IMG/VR virus record: IMGVR_UViG_3300039018_000259
Coordinates: 1-35,981 of that record
Origin: a virus
DNA: 35,981 nucleotides
Strand: one strand, 5' to 3'
Shown: positions 29,855 to 35,771 of the stretch, in pieces
How the letters are laid out: each line of letters opens with the position of its first letter
How positions within the stretch are numbered: the first letter of the stretch is position 1
The notes under the pieces: generated by a model
What the model was told of the DNA's origin: nothing
Databases searched by the model: none
What the model saw: only the letters and a program-made list of their open reading frames with translations
Position numbers and translations under genes: made by a program

Positions 29855-30188
29855 CAGCCACAGTGTTTAATTTGGTTTTGTAGACCTGCGGCATACGGGC
29901 CATTAAGCGAACTGGCTTTGTTTGTATGGTCGCAAAGCCGAAGCGCTCATACCAAGGCGTTAGATTTTCCAGCCCTACTTGACCAAACGGCTTAGGGTTG
30001 AGCATCAGCACAACGCCTTCAATGTCTGCGTCTTCAATGATCGACTTCATCAACTCAGTAGCAAAGCCTTCTTTGCGATGCTCAGGGTCAGTCCATACAC
30101 GGACTACTTCCAGCACACCGGGAGCGCTTGGAATGTTGGCTGATACAACCTCCGCGCTGCTGTGTTCGTTGCTGTAGTGTTTGTTCAT
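29826..30188 (-). CDS. GNAT acetyltransferase
   Basis: 120 aa. VLEVVRVWTDPEHRKEGFATELMKSIIEDAD is the acetyl-CoA binding motif A (R/Q-x-x-G-x-A), and LTPWYERFGFATIQTKPVRLMARMP is motif B. A complete small GNAT enzyme encoded in the terminase-portal interval, where many phages carry accessory genes. Substrate unknown. Its first 12 codons are duplicated upstream (30405-30441). Confidence 0.75.
   Translation of the reverse strand: MNKHYSNEHSSAEVVSANIPSAPGVLEVVRVWTDPEHRKEGFATELMKSIIEDADIEGVVLMLNPKPFGQVGLENLTPWYERFGFATIQTKPVRLMARMPQVYKTKLNTVAGAVSEAIRG
30152..30188. repeat. 37-bp direct repeat, copy 1
   Basis: Identical to 30405-30441. On the minus strand it encodes the start of the acetyltransferase (MNKHYSNEHSSA). 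The repeats flank the 68-aa gene, consistent with a duplication or an insertion that carried that gene in. Confidence 0.85.
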
Positions 30189-30191
30189 TGT

Positions 30192-30398
30192 TTATTTGTC
30201 CAAGTCGTCTGCAACTTTTCTTAGAAGCGCTGCCAACTGCTTTGCCTCTATTGGGAGTGCAAAATCAAAGCCGAAATTCTTAAATTCTGGCGTTGCGTAG
30301 GATGTGCTAAACCTTAGCGATTGCGCAGACTTACCGCAATCACTTACAAAGTGCTCTATTTGGGATACATCAGTAATTTGCATATTTAAGCCATCCAT
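30192..30398 (-). CDS. Small phage protein (68 aa)
   Basis: 68 aa. MDGLNMQITDVSQIEHFVSDC, then FGFDFALPIEAKQLAALLRKVADDLDK. The start may be Met6. The C-terminal PIEAKQLAALLRKVAD looks like a helix-turn-helix or interaction segment. No family recognised. It lies between the two copies of a 37-bp repeat. Confidence 0.5.
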   Translation of the reverse strand: MDGLNMQITDVSQIEHFVSDCGKSAQSLRFSTSYATPEFKNFGFDFALPIEAKQLAALLRKVADDLDK

Positions 30399-30441
30399 CC
30401 ACCGCCGCGCTGCTGTGTTCGTTGCTGTAGTGTTTGTTCAT
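30370..30441 (-). pseudogene. Truncated copy of the acetyltransferase start (23 codons)
   Basis: ATG at 30441 overlaps the previous stop and reads MNKHYSNEHSSA, as in the acetyltransferase, then diverges (AVDGWLKYANY) and stops. It is either the original 5' end of the acetyltransferase, cut off by insertion of the 68-aa gene, or a duplicated translation start that now serves as a coupling leader. Confidence 0.5.
30405..30441. repeat. 37-bp direct repeat, copy 2
   Basis: Exact copy of 30152-30188, 253 bp away in the same orientation. Confidence 0.85.
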
Positions 30442-30581
30442 GTTTTGAAATACAAAAAGCCGTCTTTTACATCTAAGTTCTCAGGGTGTACAAAGAAAGG
30501 CTTGGCAGCGTTTAGGAACTGCTGGTCTGTCATATCCTTAAAGGCTGGCGCAAACCGCATTTTGTTTAGGTCGTCTAGCAT
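30438..30581 (-). CDS. Small protein after the large terminase (47 aa)
   Basis: 47 aa, MLDDLNKMRFAPAFKDMTDQ ending KDGFLYFKT. Start overlaps the TerL stop (TGATG) and stop overlaps the next ATG. No family recognised. The overlaps indicate translation from the late mRNA. Confidence 0.6.
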   Translation of the reverse strand: MLDDLNKMRFAPAFKDMTDQQFLNAAKPFFVHPENLDVKDGFLYFKT

Positions 30582-31924
30582 CAAGTCATCCAAGAAAGTC
30601 CACCATGTACGCGGTGAACATTTGCTTTTGTTTCTTTTGGCTCTTTCGGAGCCTTAATCATTCCGGGGAATAGTTCAGAAAGCACCCATATCCATGCATC
30701 AGCACGGTTTGGGCTTTTATCGCCTAAGTAGCCACTGGTGCTAAATGCCACCAGCTCGTCTTCCAACTCGTGGAAGTCACCCACATGGCGAACCTTGCCG
30801 TTTTCATACAAAGCGCTAAATGGTTCTGCCCTTACTGCCTTACCTCTTGACGCTGAAACCGCCTTAAATGGAGTTCTAGGGCGTGCCGTTTGTATGGTTT
30901 GCTTCACCATTGCACCGCCGTAGTTAATCTCTCCAACAATCACATCGGCTTCATGCCTATCAAATGCGCTTGTTGCCACACGGCCCCAAGTAGCTGGCCC
31001 AGCCTTTACAGTGCAGTCTTCCAATAGATAGGCATTGCCATCTACACCCAGCGCACCTACGCAAATGCCGATTGCATCGTTATCAGCGTTGTCCACATCA
31101 TCCGAGCCGCTAGGGTCAACCCCCACAACTACACGGACAAAATCAGGCAGCACGCCATCAATAACGCGCCATTTATCAATCACCTCATCAGTAAATAAGG
31201 CGTTAGGCGTTGCGTCTGCAAACTCACCTTTAAGAAAGCGCTTTTGCAGCCGTGCGCTTAGGCTTTTCAGTGTGTCTAGATACCCAGCCGATACGTTTTC
31301 GCTGTTGTCCTGCGGGTTAATCTGGAAATATGCGTAATCCATCGGGTTTGGTAGCCCAATCTTTGTGTCAGGGTCGCGCTTTTCTACAAATAACCGGTAT
31401 GTCCAATGCACCTTACTAGGCGGATTGCAGTCGTAGTACATGCGCGGCTTCATGGGCCTTACTTCTCGCCCATCAATCACCTGGTTAACTTGCTGCGCCA
31501 GTCGTGTGACTGCTATATCTCGTGAGCCTTGGGGTATCTGTGACGCTTCATTTAAGTAGATGGTCACAAACTCCATTCCGAGAATTTTCTCGGTGCGCTC
31601 TTTATCGTCTAACCCTGCAAACCATATTTGCGAGCCGTTTTCAAACTCTGCAAACCAGTCTGTTTTACTTAGCGTGTATTTCACGCCAGGGAATGCCAGC
31701 TCCATCACCTTGGGGAACGTGTCCATAACCACGGATGCTTTGATGGCGTTAAACCGAAACCGCAATATGGCGTGGCGGCTTTTGGGTGCTTTGAGCGCCC
31801 TCATGCACACATTGCGCACCAATAGGAACGTCTTACCAGAGCGTGACCCCCCAAATAGCATGCAATGCGTGGCCTCACCAGCCAAAACTTCTTGCGCTGC
31901 CTCTTGCTTTGCCGTTAGTTTCAC
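30581..31924 (-). CDS. terL: Terminase large subunit
   Basis: 447 aa. Walker A GGSRSGKT (25-32), a Walker B-type VTIYLNEA near 120, then the RNase-H-like nuclease with VVVGVDPSGS, VGEINYGG and SPNRADAWIWVLSEL as the acidic sites. It translocates DNA into the prohead and cuts it by headful. It overlaps TerS by 4 bp and precedes the portal region, as in P22-like phages. Confidence 0.95.
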   Translation of the reverse strand: MKLTAKQEAAQEVLAGEATHCMLFGGSRSGKTFLLVRNVCMRALKAPKSRHAILRFRFNAIKASVVMDTFPKVMELAFPGVKYTLSKTDWFAEFENGSQIWFAGLDDKERTEKILGMEFVTIYLNEASQIPQGSRDIAVTRLAQQVNQVIDGREVRPMKPRMYYDCNPPSKVHWTYRLFVEKRDPDTKIGLPNPMDYAYFQINPQDNSENVSAGYLDTLKSLSARLQKRFLKGEFADATPNALFTDEVIDKWRVIDGVLPDFVRVVVGVDPSGSDDVDNADNDAIGICVGALGVDGNAYLLEDCTVKAGPATWGRVATSAFDRHEADVIVGEINYGGAMVKQTIQTARPRTPFKAVSASRGKAVRAEPFSALYENGKVRHVGDFHELEDELVAFSTSGYLGDKSPNRADAWIWVLSELFPGMIKAPKEPKETKANVHRVHGGLSWMT

Positions 31925-32220
31925 AAACGCTCGTCAAGTGTCGAGGCTGCAATCACTACTGGGCCACCGCCTTTGCCGGTTAGCTCAGTACGTGCCAGCT
32001 TGGGAATGTGATATTCCACAACACTCTGGAACAACTCAAACGCCTTAGCTGGATTTGGCTTGTTGTCACCATCCCCCATTGCAACACTATCAAGCCATCC
32101 AGTGAGTCTGTGAGCGTTTTCATCCACAAATAAGGCAATGGCCTCTCTAGCGTCCTTTGTGGCTTTGCCCGGCCCTCTATTTCCTTGATTTGGCTTTTTT
32201 TCGCCTTTTTTAAAAGTCAT
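31921..32220 (-). CDS. terS: Terminase small subunit
   Basis: 99 aa. Basic start (MTFKKGEKKPNQGNRGPGKATKDAREAIALFVDENA), helical middle, and AFELFQSVVEYHIPKLARTELTGKGGGPV at the end, a pattern of short TerS proteins. It recognises pac and recruits TerL. Upstream is a CCCGG/CCGGG hairpin (about 32235-32255) that could be part of the leader or the pac region. Confidence 0.8.
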   Translation of the reverse strand: MTFKKGEKKPNQGNRGPGKATKDAREAIALFVDENAHRLTGWLDSVAMGDGDNKPNPAKAFELFQSVVEYHIPKLARTELTGKGGGPVVIAASTLDERL

Positions 32221-32302
32221 ATCCTGCCTTTCGGCCCCCGGATAACGCCGGGTGCGGTTTGTTAACGATAGAGCGGGGTTTTGCGCTTTGGCAAATGGCT
32301 CA

Positions 32303-32563
32303 CTACTCTGGCAAGGCTTGCTTCACCGCATATACGCAATTGCGTACAAACGAGGTGGAAGCACGCCTTGTCCTGTGAATGCACATGCGAAGCGCAATAC
32401 CGATTAGTTGCTGCGGCGACAATTCAAGCATGTAGCTGTCACCAGTTCCAGTTATCCGTATTACCTGCCATTTGCCTTTGCCGCCAAAGTGATCTAGTGA
32501 GACAGCATGTTGTCCAGGCCATCCACGGCGCTCTACAGGTGGAATGTCTAAATATGCAATCAT
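32303..32563 (-). CDS. Late-operon protein (86 aa)
   Basis: 86 aa, MIAYLDIPPVERRGWPGQHA, with LSPQQLIGIALRMCIHRTRR in the second half. The start overlaps the membrane micro-gene stop (ATGA). It lies between the late terminators and TerS. No family recognised. Confidence 0.55.
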   Translation of the reverse strand: MIAYLDIPPVERRGWPGQHAVSLDHFGGKGKWQVIRITGTGDSYMLELSPQQLIGIALRMCIHRTRRASTSFVRNCVYAVKQALPE

Positions 32564-32685
32564 TGGGTGTAATCAACCCCGGGGAGTCTAGCGTATATGC
32601 CGCCAAACCAGAATGCAACCATTACCAATGACTGCATGACCCACACCACCGAGCGATCAGCCAATAGGCTGCATTGCGTCATCAT
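32560..32685 (-). CDS. Membrane micro-protein at the head of the late operon (41 aa)
   Basis: 41 aa, MMTQCSSLADR-like start (MMTQCSLLADRS) followed by one membrane helix (VVWVMQSLVMVAFWFGGIYA) and LPGVDYTQ. A GAGG lies before the ATG. It is the first gene after the tandem terminators and so depends on read-through. Function unknown. Confidence 0.5.
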   Translation of the reverse strand: MMTQCSLLADRSVVWVMQSLVMVAFWFGGIYARLPGVDYTQ

Positions 32686-32702
32686 TGGCAGGCACCTCAA
32701 AT

Positions 32703-32733
32703 AAAAAGCCACTCAGCATTACTGCGGAGCGGC
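32703..32733 (-). terminator. Late-switch terminator 2
   Basis: Minus-strand stem GCCGCTC (32727-32733) with GAGTGGC (32708-32714), one G-U pair, then TTTTTATTT. It lies 20 bp after the first terminator. Confidence 0.6.
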
Positions 32734-32752
32734 GAAAGATCGGCTGAAACGC

Positions 32753-32777
32753 AAAAAGCCAGCGGGTTAGGCTGGCT
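32753..32777 (-). terminator. Late-switch terminator 1
   Basis: Minus-strand stem AGCCAGC-CTAACCC-GCTGGCT (32757-32777) followed by TTTTT (32753-32757). It lies about 23 bp beyond the expected transcription start, so it ends a leader RNA of about 50 nt. Confidence 0.8.
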
Positions 32778-32806
32778 AAATTTAGGGCGAGTTATGCCCC
32801 AGATGC

Positions 32807-32835
32807 ATTTTCGGGGTATTTTTTGCCGTTGTCAA
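32807..32835 (-). promoter_or_regulatory. Late promoter (PR'-like)
   Basis: Minus strand: TTGACA (32830-32835, full consensus), 17 bp, GAAAAT (32807-32812). It reads straight into two intrinsic terminators and then the whole late operon. This is the layout of a Q-regulated late promoter in lambdoid phages. Confidence 0.65.
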
Positions 32836-32853
32836 CACTTTTTTGCAAATATT

Positions 32854-33231
32854 TCACAACACTCCCGCGCTTTGCAACTTCACCGTTAGCGCCGCCCTAG
32901 CCTCGCCCAATATCACCGCCTGTTCTTTCGGGTCAGCCGGTAGCCGTGCGCTAGTCCACACAGCATAGCCGGTGTGCAGGTTTCTAGCTTGTAGCTGTAG
33001 GCTGGTGCGGTACACATCCCGTAGCTGCATGATGATGCTGTCTAGCGCTTCCATTTGGCTGTGCACTAGGTCGCTGCTGATTATTTCGTCTACCGTGTCC
33101 CATTGGCGACCTGATTTCACCTCTCTAAACATTGGGCTGGTGTTTATCCCCCCCACATGCTGGTAGCCTTTGGCCCATCGGTGCCATTGCGACAAAAGAT
33201 CGTTCAAGATTTCGCTAGATTCATTCATCAT
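32854..33231 (-). CDS. Conserved protein before the late promoter, possible antiterminator
   Basis: 125 aa. HRWAKGYQHVGGINTSPMFREVKSGRQWDTVDEI and QLQARNLHTGYAVWTSARLPADPKEQAVI. I recall this family from betaproteobacterial phages, at this same place directly upstream of the late switch. By position it corresponds to Q of lambda, and the following promoter-terminator module needs such a factor. I see no direct homology to Q. A strong AGGAG-type site precedes the ATG. Confidence 0.55.
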   Translation of the reverse strand: MMNESSEILNDLLSQWHRWAKGYQHVGGINTSPMFREVKSGRQWDTVDEIISSDLVHSQMEALDSIIMQLRDVYRTSLQLQARNLHTGYAVWTSARLPADPKEQAVILGEARAALTVKLQSAGVL

Positions 33232-33243
33232 GGGTTTCTCCTT

Positions 33244-33300
33244 TTAACTAAAAAAACCTCTGTTAGCGTGCATTACTTCGGTGTCTAGGTCAAAGCTCAT
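33244..33300 (-). CDS. Micro-ORF (18 aa)
   Basis: MSFDLDTEVMHANRGFFS. It starts by ATGA overlap with the gene before and ends 12 bases before the ATG of the putative antiterminator. Possibly only a coupling peptide. Confidence 0.35.
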   Translation of the reverse strand: MSFDLDTEVMHANRGFFS

Positions 33301-33488
33301 GGTGTTTTCCTATGTTTGCAATCCGTGCAGCCCTTGTCAGCCTGTCCCAATGCGCTCTTGGTGTACTCGCATGGCTTACCGGCTGAAAAGCTCTTGATAT
33401 AGATAGGTGGGCCATCCTTGGTTACAGGGTAGGCGTGTACTAATGGGTATCTGTTATTACAGCCATTCCGATGAGTTTCTGGGTTCAT
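33297..33488 (-). CDS. Cys-containing regulatory-region protein (63 aa)
   Basis: 63 aa from 33488 (ATGA overlap). MNPETHRNGCNNRYPLVHAYPV, then FSAGKPCEYTKSALGQADKGCTDCKHRK. Four Cys and a His (C..., C..., CTDCKH) could bind zinc. A longer frame with GTG at 33533 is possible but would overlap the preceding gene by 49 bp. Confidence 0.55.
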   Translation of the reverse strand: MNPETHRNGCNNRYPLVHAYPVTKDGPPIYIKSFSAGKPCEYTKSALGQADKGCTDCKHRKTP

Positions 33489-33715
33489 GCGTTTACCGGC
33501 ATTGTTATTACCGCCCCATTTCTTCGATGCCACTCAAGCTCATCACGGAATACATCAGTTTCCACCCCGTTGTCCAAAACAGTCACAGCAAGGTTTTGCG
33601 ATGTTGTCGGGTACTTAATGTGTGCATAAAGAATTTTTTTCTCGGTGGGAGGATTGCAATACCCATCCTCTCCACCTGTCCAAGCCCAATAAATCCCTTT
33701 ATTTACCCAAGTCAT
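33485..33715 (-). CDS. Small phage protein (76 aa)
   Basis: 76 aa, MTWVNKGIYWAWTGGEDGYCN, with LDNGVETDVFRDELEWHRR. Strand-rich first half. ATGA overlap with the winged-helix gene upstream. No family recognised. Confidence 0.6.
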   Translation of the reverse strand: MTWVNKGIYWAWTGGEDGYCNPPTEKKILYAHIKYPTTSQNLAVTVLDNGVETDVFRDELEWHRRNGAVITMPVNA

Positions 33716-34053
33716 ACGCCCACCTGAAATATGCTTGCCGCAAAGCTAAACATGTCGCGCTTGGCTTTGGGGCTTGGGTTTGGACTCTCTTGCTTTACAG
33801 CAGGGTTATCCCCTTTAATGCGCTGCCGCCAGTCTGGTTTTACCGTGTAGACGTTGTAATGGCTGCTATTGCCTATGGGCGACTTTATTACAGTTATCAG
33901 CTTCATGCTTAAAGCACGCTGGCAATACCTGTATGCGTTAGACTTTTCGCCGGTTTCGGTAAGTGCCATAAGTTTGCCAATGTCACCGCTACCTACTGGG
34001 CCTAGCTTCTCCAATAGTTGACATACTTCAATGATTCTTTGGCCTACTCTCAT
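33712..34053 (-). CDS. Winged-helix-like DNA-binding protein
   Basis: 113 aa from 34053 (ATGA overlap with the membrane micro-gene). VGQRIIEVCQLLEKLGPVGSGDIGKLM, then YRYCQRALSMKLITVIKSPIGNSSHYNVYTV, gives the helix-helix-wing order of MarR- or ArsR-like folds. A regulator that controls the switch from early to late expression is a reasonable guess, given the late promoter 0.9 kb downstream. Confidence 0.6.
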   Translation of the reverse strand: MRVGQRIIEVCQLLEKLGPVGSGDIGKLMALTETGEKSNAYRYCQRALSMKLITVIKSPIGNSSHYNVYTVKPDWRQRIKGDNPAVKQESPNPSPKAKRDMFSFAASIFQVGV

Positions 34054-34136
34054 TTGGTAAGCCACATCCACGCCGCATAAACTACGGCTAAGAATATGAA
34101 TCCAACCCAAAAAGGCGCACCAAATAACTTACTCAT
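34050..34136 (-). CDS. Membrane micro-protein (28 aa)
   Basis: 28 aa, MSKLFGAPFWVGFIFLAVVY followed by AAWMWLTK. One membrane helix. AAGGGG lies 5 bases before the ATG, and the stop overlaps the winged-helix gene start. It was directly downstream of the HNH gene before the cassettes entered. Confidence 0.55.
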   Translation of the reverse strand: MSKLFGAPFWVGFIFLAVVYAAWMWLTK

Positions 34137-34152
34137 ATCAACCCCTTCGGCA

Positions 34153-34204
34153 TCATCGGTAATCATCGTTCAGTCCTTTCGGGCGTTGCCCGCTTAGCTC
34201 TTTG
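34153..34204 (-). pseudogene. Detached 3' end of the HNH-type gene
   Basis: On the minus strand these 52 bases encode the last 16 residues (KELSGQRPKGLNDDYR) and TGA of the gene whose first 95 codons lie at 311-595. Together 284 + 52 = 336 bases, exactly 112 codons. The stop overlaps ATG-containing sequence of the next gene, as elsewhere in this operon. The 1.96 kb between the two parts is the cassette array. Confidence 0.85.
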
Positions 34205-34278
34205 TTATGTTTCTGTGGTGTGGGAAGCGTTATAAATAGTGGAAACAAAGCAATGGCAACATATAAGCACCACCACCA

Positions 34279-34737
34279 ATGATTGAAGCCTTCTTTTCTA
34301 ACATTTACGCTATTCTTGGCGCTATCGTGCTGGCTTGCTTTGTTGGTTACATCGCTTGGCGCAACGGCCACAAAGCTCGAAGAGCCATCGCCTGCGATGC
34401 TTTTCGCCGTGCCGTCCTCGACGCTCTGCCGGGGCTTTACCCCGACACCGTCAACTGGCCCGTTGATATTCGGGGCTATTTGAGAAACGCCTTTCCGGCA
34501 CTTCAGTCCGCCGTTGTCGCATTTCGCCCCTTCGTCAGCAGGCGAAAACTGAGCGACTTCGATTTGGCTTGGCATAGCTTTTACGGGGCAACAGACACCC
34601 AAAATGAAGCCCAAAAGTATCACCAATATATGGGCTTTCACGAACCGGGGACGACTAGCGCGTCCGGCCATGCTAAATCTCAAGAGCTTTTTCATACAAA
34701 TGTTCAAAACCTTTTTAAGTTCGCAAATGAAACATAA
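34279..34737 (+). CDS. Cassette 1 protein: membrane-anchored, typical integron cassette family
   Basis: 152 aa. MIEAFFSNIYAILGAIVLACFVGYIAW is an N-terminal membrane anchor. A cytoplasmic domain follows with ACDAFRRAVLDALPGLYP, AFPALQSAVVAFRPFV and KYHQYMGFHEP, ending LFKFANET. I recall proteins of just this build as common cassette genes in chromosomal integrons, function unknown. The stop TAA lies inside the attC left core (ACATAAC), a frequent cassette feature. It is transcribed against the phage early operon. The complementary frame (34153-34752) is judged a shadow. Confidence 0.75.
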   Translation: MIEAFFSNIYAILGAIVLACFVGYIAWRNGHKARRAIACDAFRRAVLDALPGLYPDTVNWPVDIRGYLRNAFPALQSAVVAFRPFVSRRKLSDFDLAWHSFYGATDTQNEAQKYHQYMGFHEPGTTSASGHAKSQELFHTNVQNLFKFANET

Positions 34738-34818
34738 CTGGTTGCTCGTCACGGACAGTCACCGTCAGGTTGCGGCTTCGCCGCAAGTGGTGCCTGCCGG
34801 ACAGCGCTAACGTTATGC
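34732..34818 (+). repeat. attC: attC site of cassette 1
   Basis: 87-bp imperfect palindrome from ACATAAC (34732-34738) to GTTATGC (34812-34818), with the same perfect TTGCGGC-TTC-GCCGCAA centre as the sites at 231. The recombination point is between G34812 and T34813. Confidence 0.85.
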
Positions 34819-35238
34819 CCCAAGGGCAGCATCTGCAACGCGGGCCAGATATGAAAGCTCTGCCGTGTCGCCACCGCAGTCGATTTCTTCGTCTTCGGTC
34901 AAACTGGCGTAGGCCGGGTGCCCCTTGATGCGGTCGCGTAGCTCAGTCAACGCAGAATGCAAGTCGTCGTACCTGTCGCCGCGCACGTAATGCACATCAC
35001 TGTCGTACTGCTTGTCCTCGCACCAAGAAACCTCGCCATCGCGGCAGCAGTTCCAGTGCGTGTCGTCATGCTCAAGCTCGCCGTACACCAGCCACAGTTC
35101 TGCGGGCGGGTCAGTCACACGCGGCGGCGCGCTGCACTCGTCGTCCTCCGCGTTGGGGCCTAACACCTCGTTCGACTTGAGAGCCAACGGCACCGCAGCG
35201 TGTTCGGGCTTGTGGCTGTCGGGTAGTTCAGTGGTCAT
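34813..35238 (-). CDS. Cassette 2 protein, reverse orientation (141 aa)
   Basis: 141 aa, MTTELPDSHKPEHAAVPLAL, then AELWLVYGELEHDDTHWNCCRDGEVSWCEDKQYDSDVHYVR and a helical end (DDLHSALTELRDRIKGHPAYASL..YLARVADAALGA). An acidic soluble protein, and the CRDGEVSWCED..DSDVHYVR segment resembles small phage or prophage proteins. The start at 35238 has GGAG 9 bases upstream within the attC arm. The stop uses the TTA of its own cassette end (34813-34815). The gene therefore fits exactly inside cassette 2 but runs opposite to the usual direction. A longer frame to 35700 crosses an attC and is not favoured. Confidence 0.6.
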   Translation of the reverse strand: MTTELPDSHKPEHAAVPLALKSNEVLGPNAEDDECSAPPRVTDPPAELWLVYGELEHDDTHWNCCRDGEVSWCEDKQYDSDVHYVRGDRYDDLHSALTELRDRIKGHPAYASLTEDEEIDCGGDTAELSYLARVADAALGA

Positions 35239-35272
35239 CGCGTTTGTCTCCAAGTCAACTCGAACGTTATGC
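35158..35272 (+). repeat. attC: attC site of cassette 2 (different class, 115 bp)
   Basis: GCCTAAC (35158-35164), 5-base spacer ACCTC, then GTTCGACTTG. On the other side CAAGTCAAC, then TCGAAC, and GTTATGC (35266-35272). The left arm has one extra C relative to the right arm (GTTCGACTTG against GTTGACTTG), the extrahelical base that sets attC orientation. The orientation agrees with the other three sites. Sequence and length differ from them, so this cassette has a different origin. Confidence 0.75.
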
Positions 35273-35509
35273 ATAAAAATTGGAAGCTCGTGCTGTTGAA
35301 TGTAAACGGGTTCATTCCCCGCAAGCAAACACCTTGGCCAAGGTACAGCACGAACATCCCCGCAAGGTTTGCAGTCTTGCGGTCTGGTGGCAAAGAGGGG
35401 CCAATCGTTACCGGACGTAAACCGGGCAAAGACCTCGTAACCACCAACCAACGCCCGCATAACTGCGGTCGCTGGGGCCTCAGCGGTCGCTCTTCCAAGG
35501 GGAAATCCC

Positions 35510-35602
35510 ATGTTGGAGTTCACGCTATCGGTGAGCATCACTGTGGCGCAGATCATCAGGCTCGGCAGAGTTCTGGCGGTCATCATTGCGCTTCTGGTGT
35601 AG
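35510..35602 (+). CDS. Cassette 3 hydrophobic peptide (30 aa), uncertain
   Basis: MLEFTLSVSITVAQIIRLGR followed by VLAVIIALLV, with AAGGGG 7 bases before the ATG. It could be a small membrane peptide. Cassette 3 has no convincing larger gene. A 159-codon frame begins at 35269, directly at the cassette boundary (MHKNWKLVLLNVNGFIPRK), and runs into the attC, but from about residue 60 its composition (many His, Ser, Gly, Arg) looks non-native. It may be a short or decayed gene. Confidence 0.35.
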   Translation: MLEFTLSVSITVAQIIRLGRVLAVIIALLV

Positions 35603-35669
35603 CTACTCACCTTTCTATGGCGGGCTGGGAAGCAATTTCCAGCCCGTTCATAGTCTTTCGTTTTCGTAT

Positions 35670-35756
35670 GCATAACTGGTTGCTCGTCACGGACAGTCAC
35701 CTTCAGGTTGCGGCTTCGCCGCGTGTGGCGACTGCTGGACAGCGCTAACGTTATAC
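35670..35756 (+). repeat. attC: attC site of cassette 3
   Basis: 87 bp from GCATAAC (35670-35676) to GTTATAC (35750-35756). It is like the sites at 231 and 34732, with several changes in and beside the central stem. The 25 or so bases before it match those before the site at 231, so cassettes 3 and 4 share their 3' ends beyond the attC itself. Confidence 0.85.
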
Positions 35757-35771
35757 ATCGGAGTGTGGAAA

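Noticed and set aside
29603-29995. Plus-strand frame with hydrophobic stretches across the portal start
   Set aside because: Antisense to two well-supported genes, with Cys/Ser-rich non-native composition.
34153-34752. Minus-strand frame of 199 codons with a membrane-like end
   Set aside because: It is the chance fusion of the detached HNH 3' end (last 16 codons) with the antisense of the cassette 1 gene. The plus-strand protein has the known cassette build.
34813-35700. 295-codon minus-strand frame over cassettes 2 and 3
   Set aside because: It crosses an attC boundary at 35266. Only the part from 35238 has a ribosome site and a native-looking sequence.
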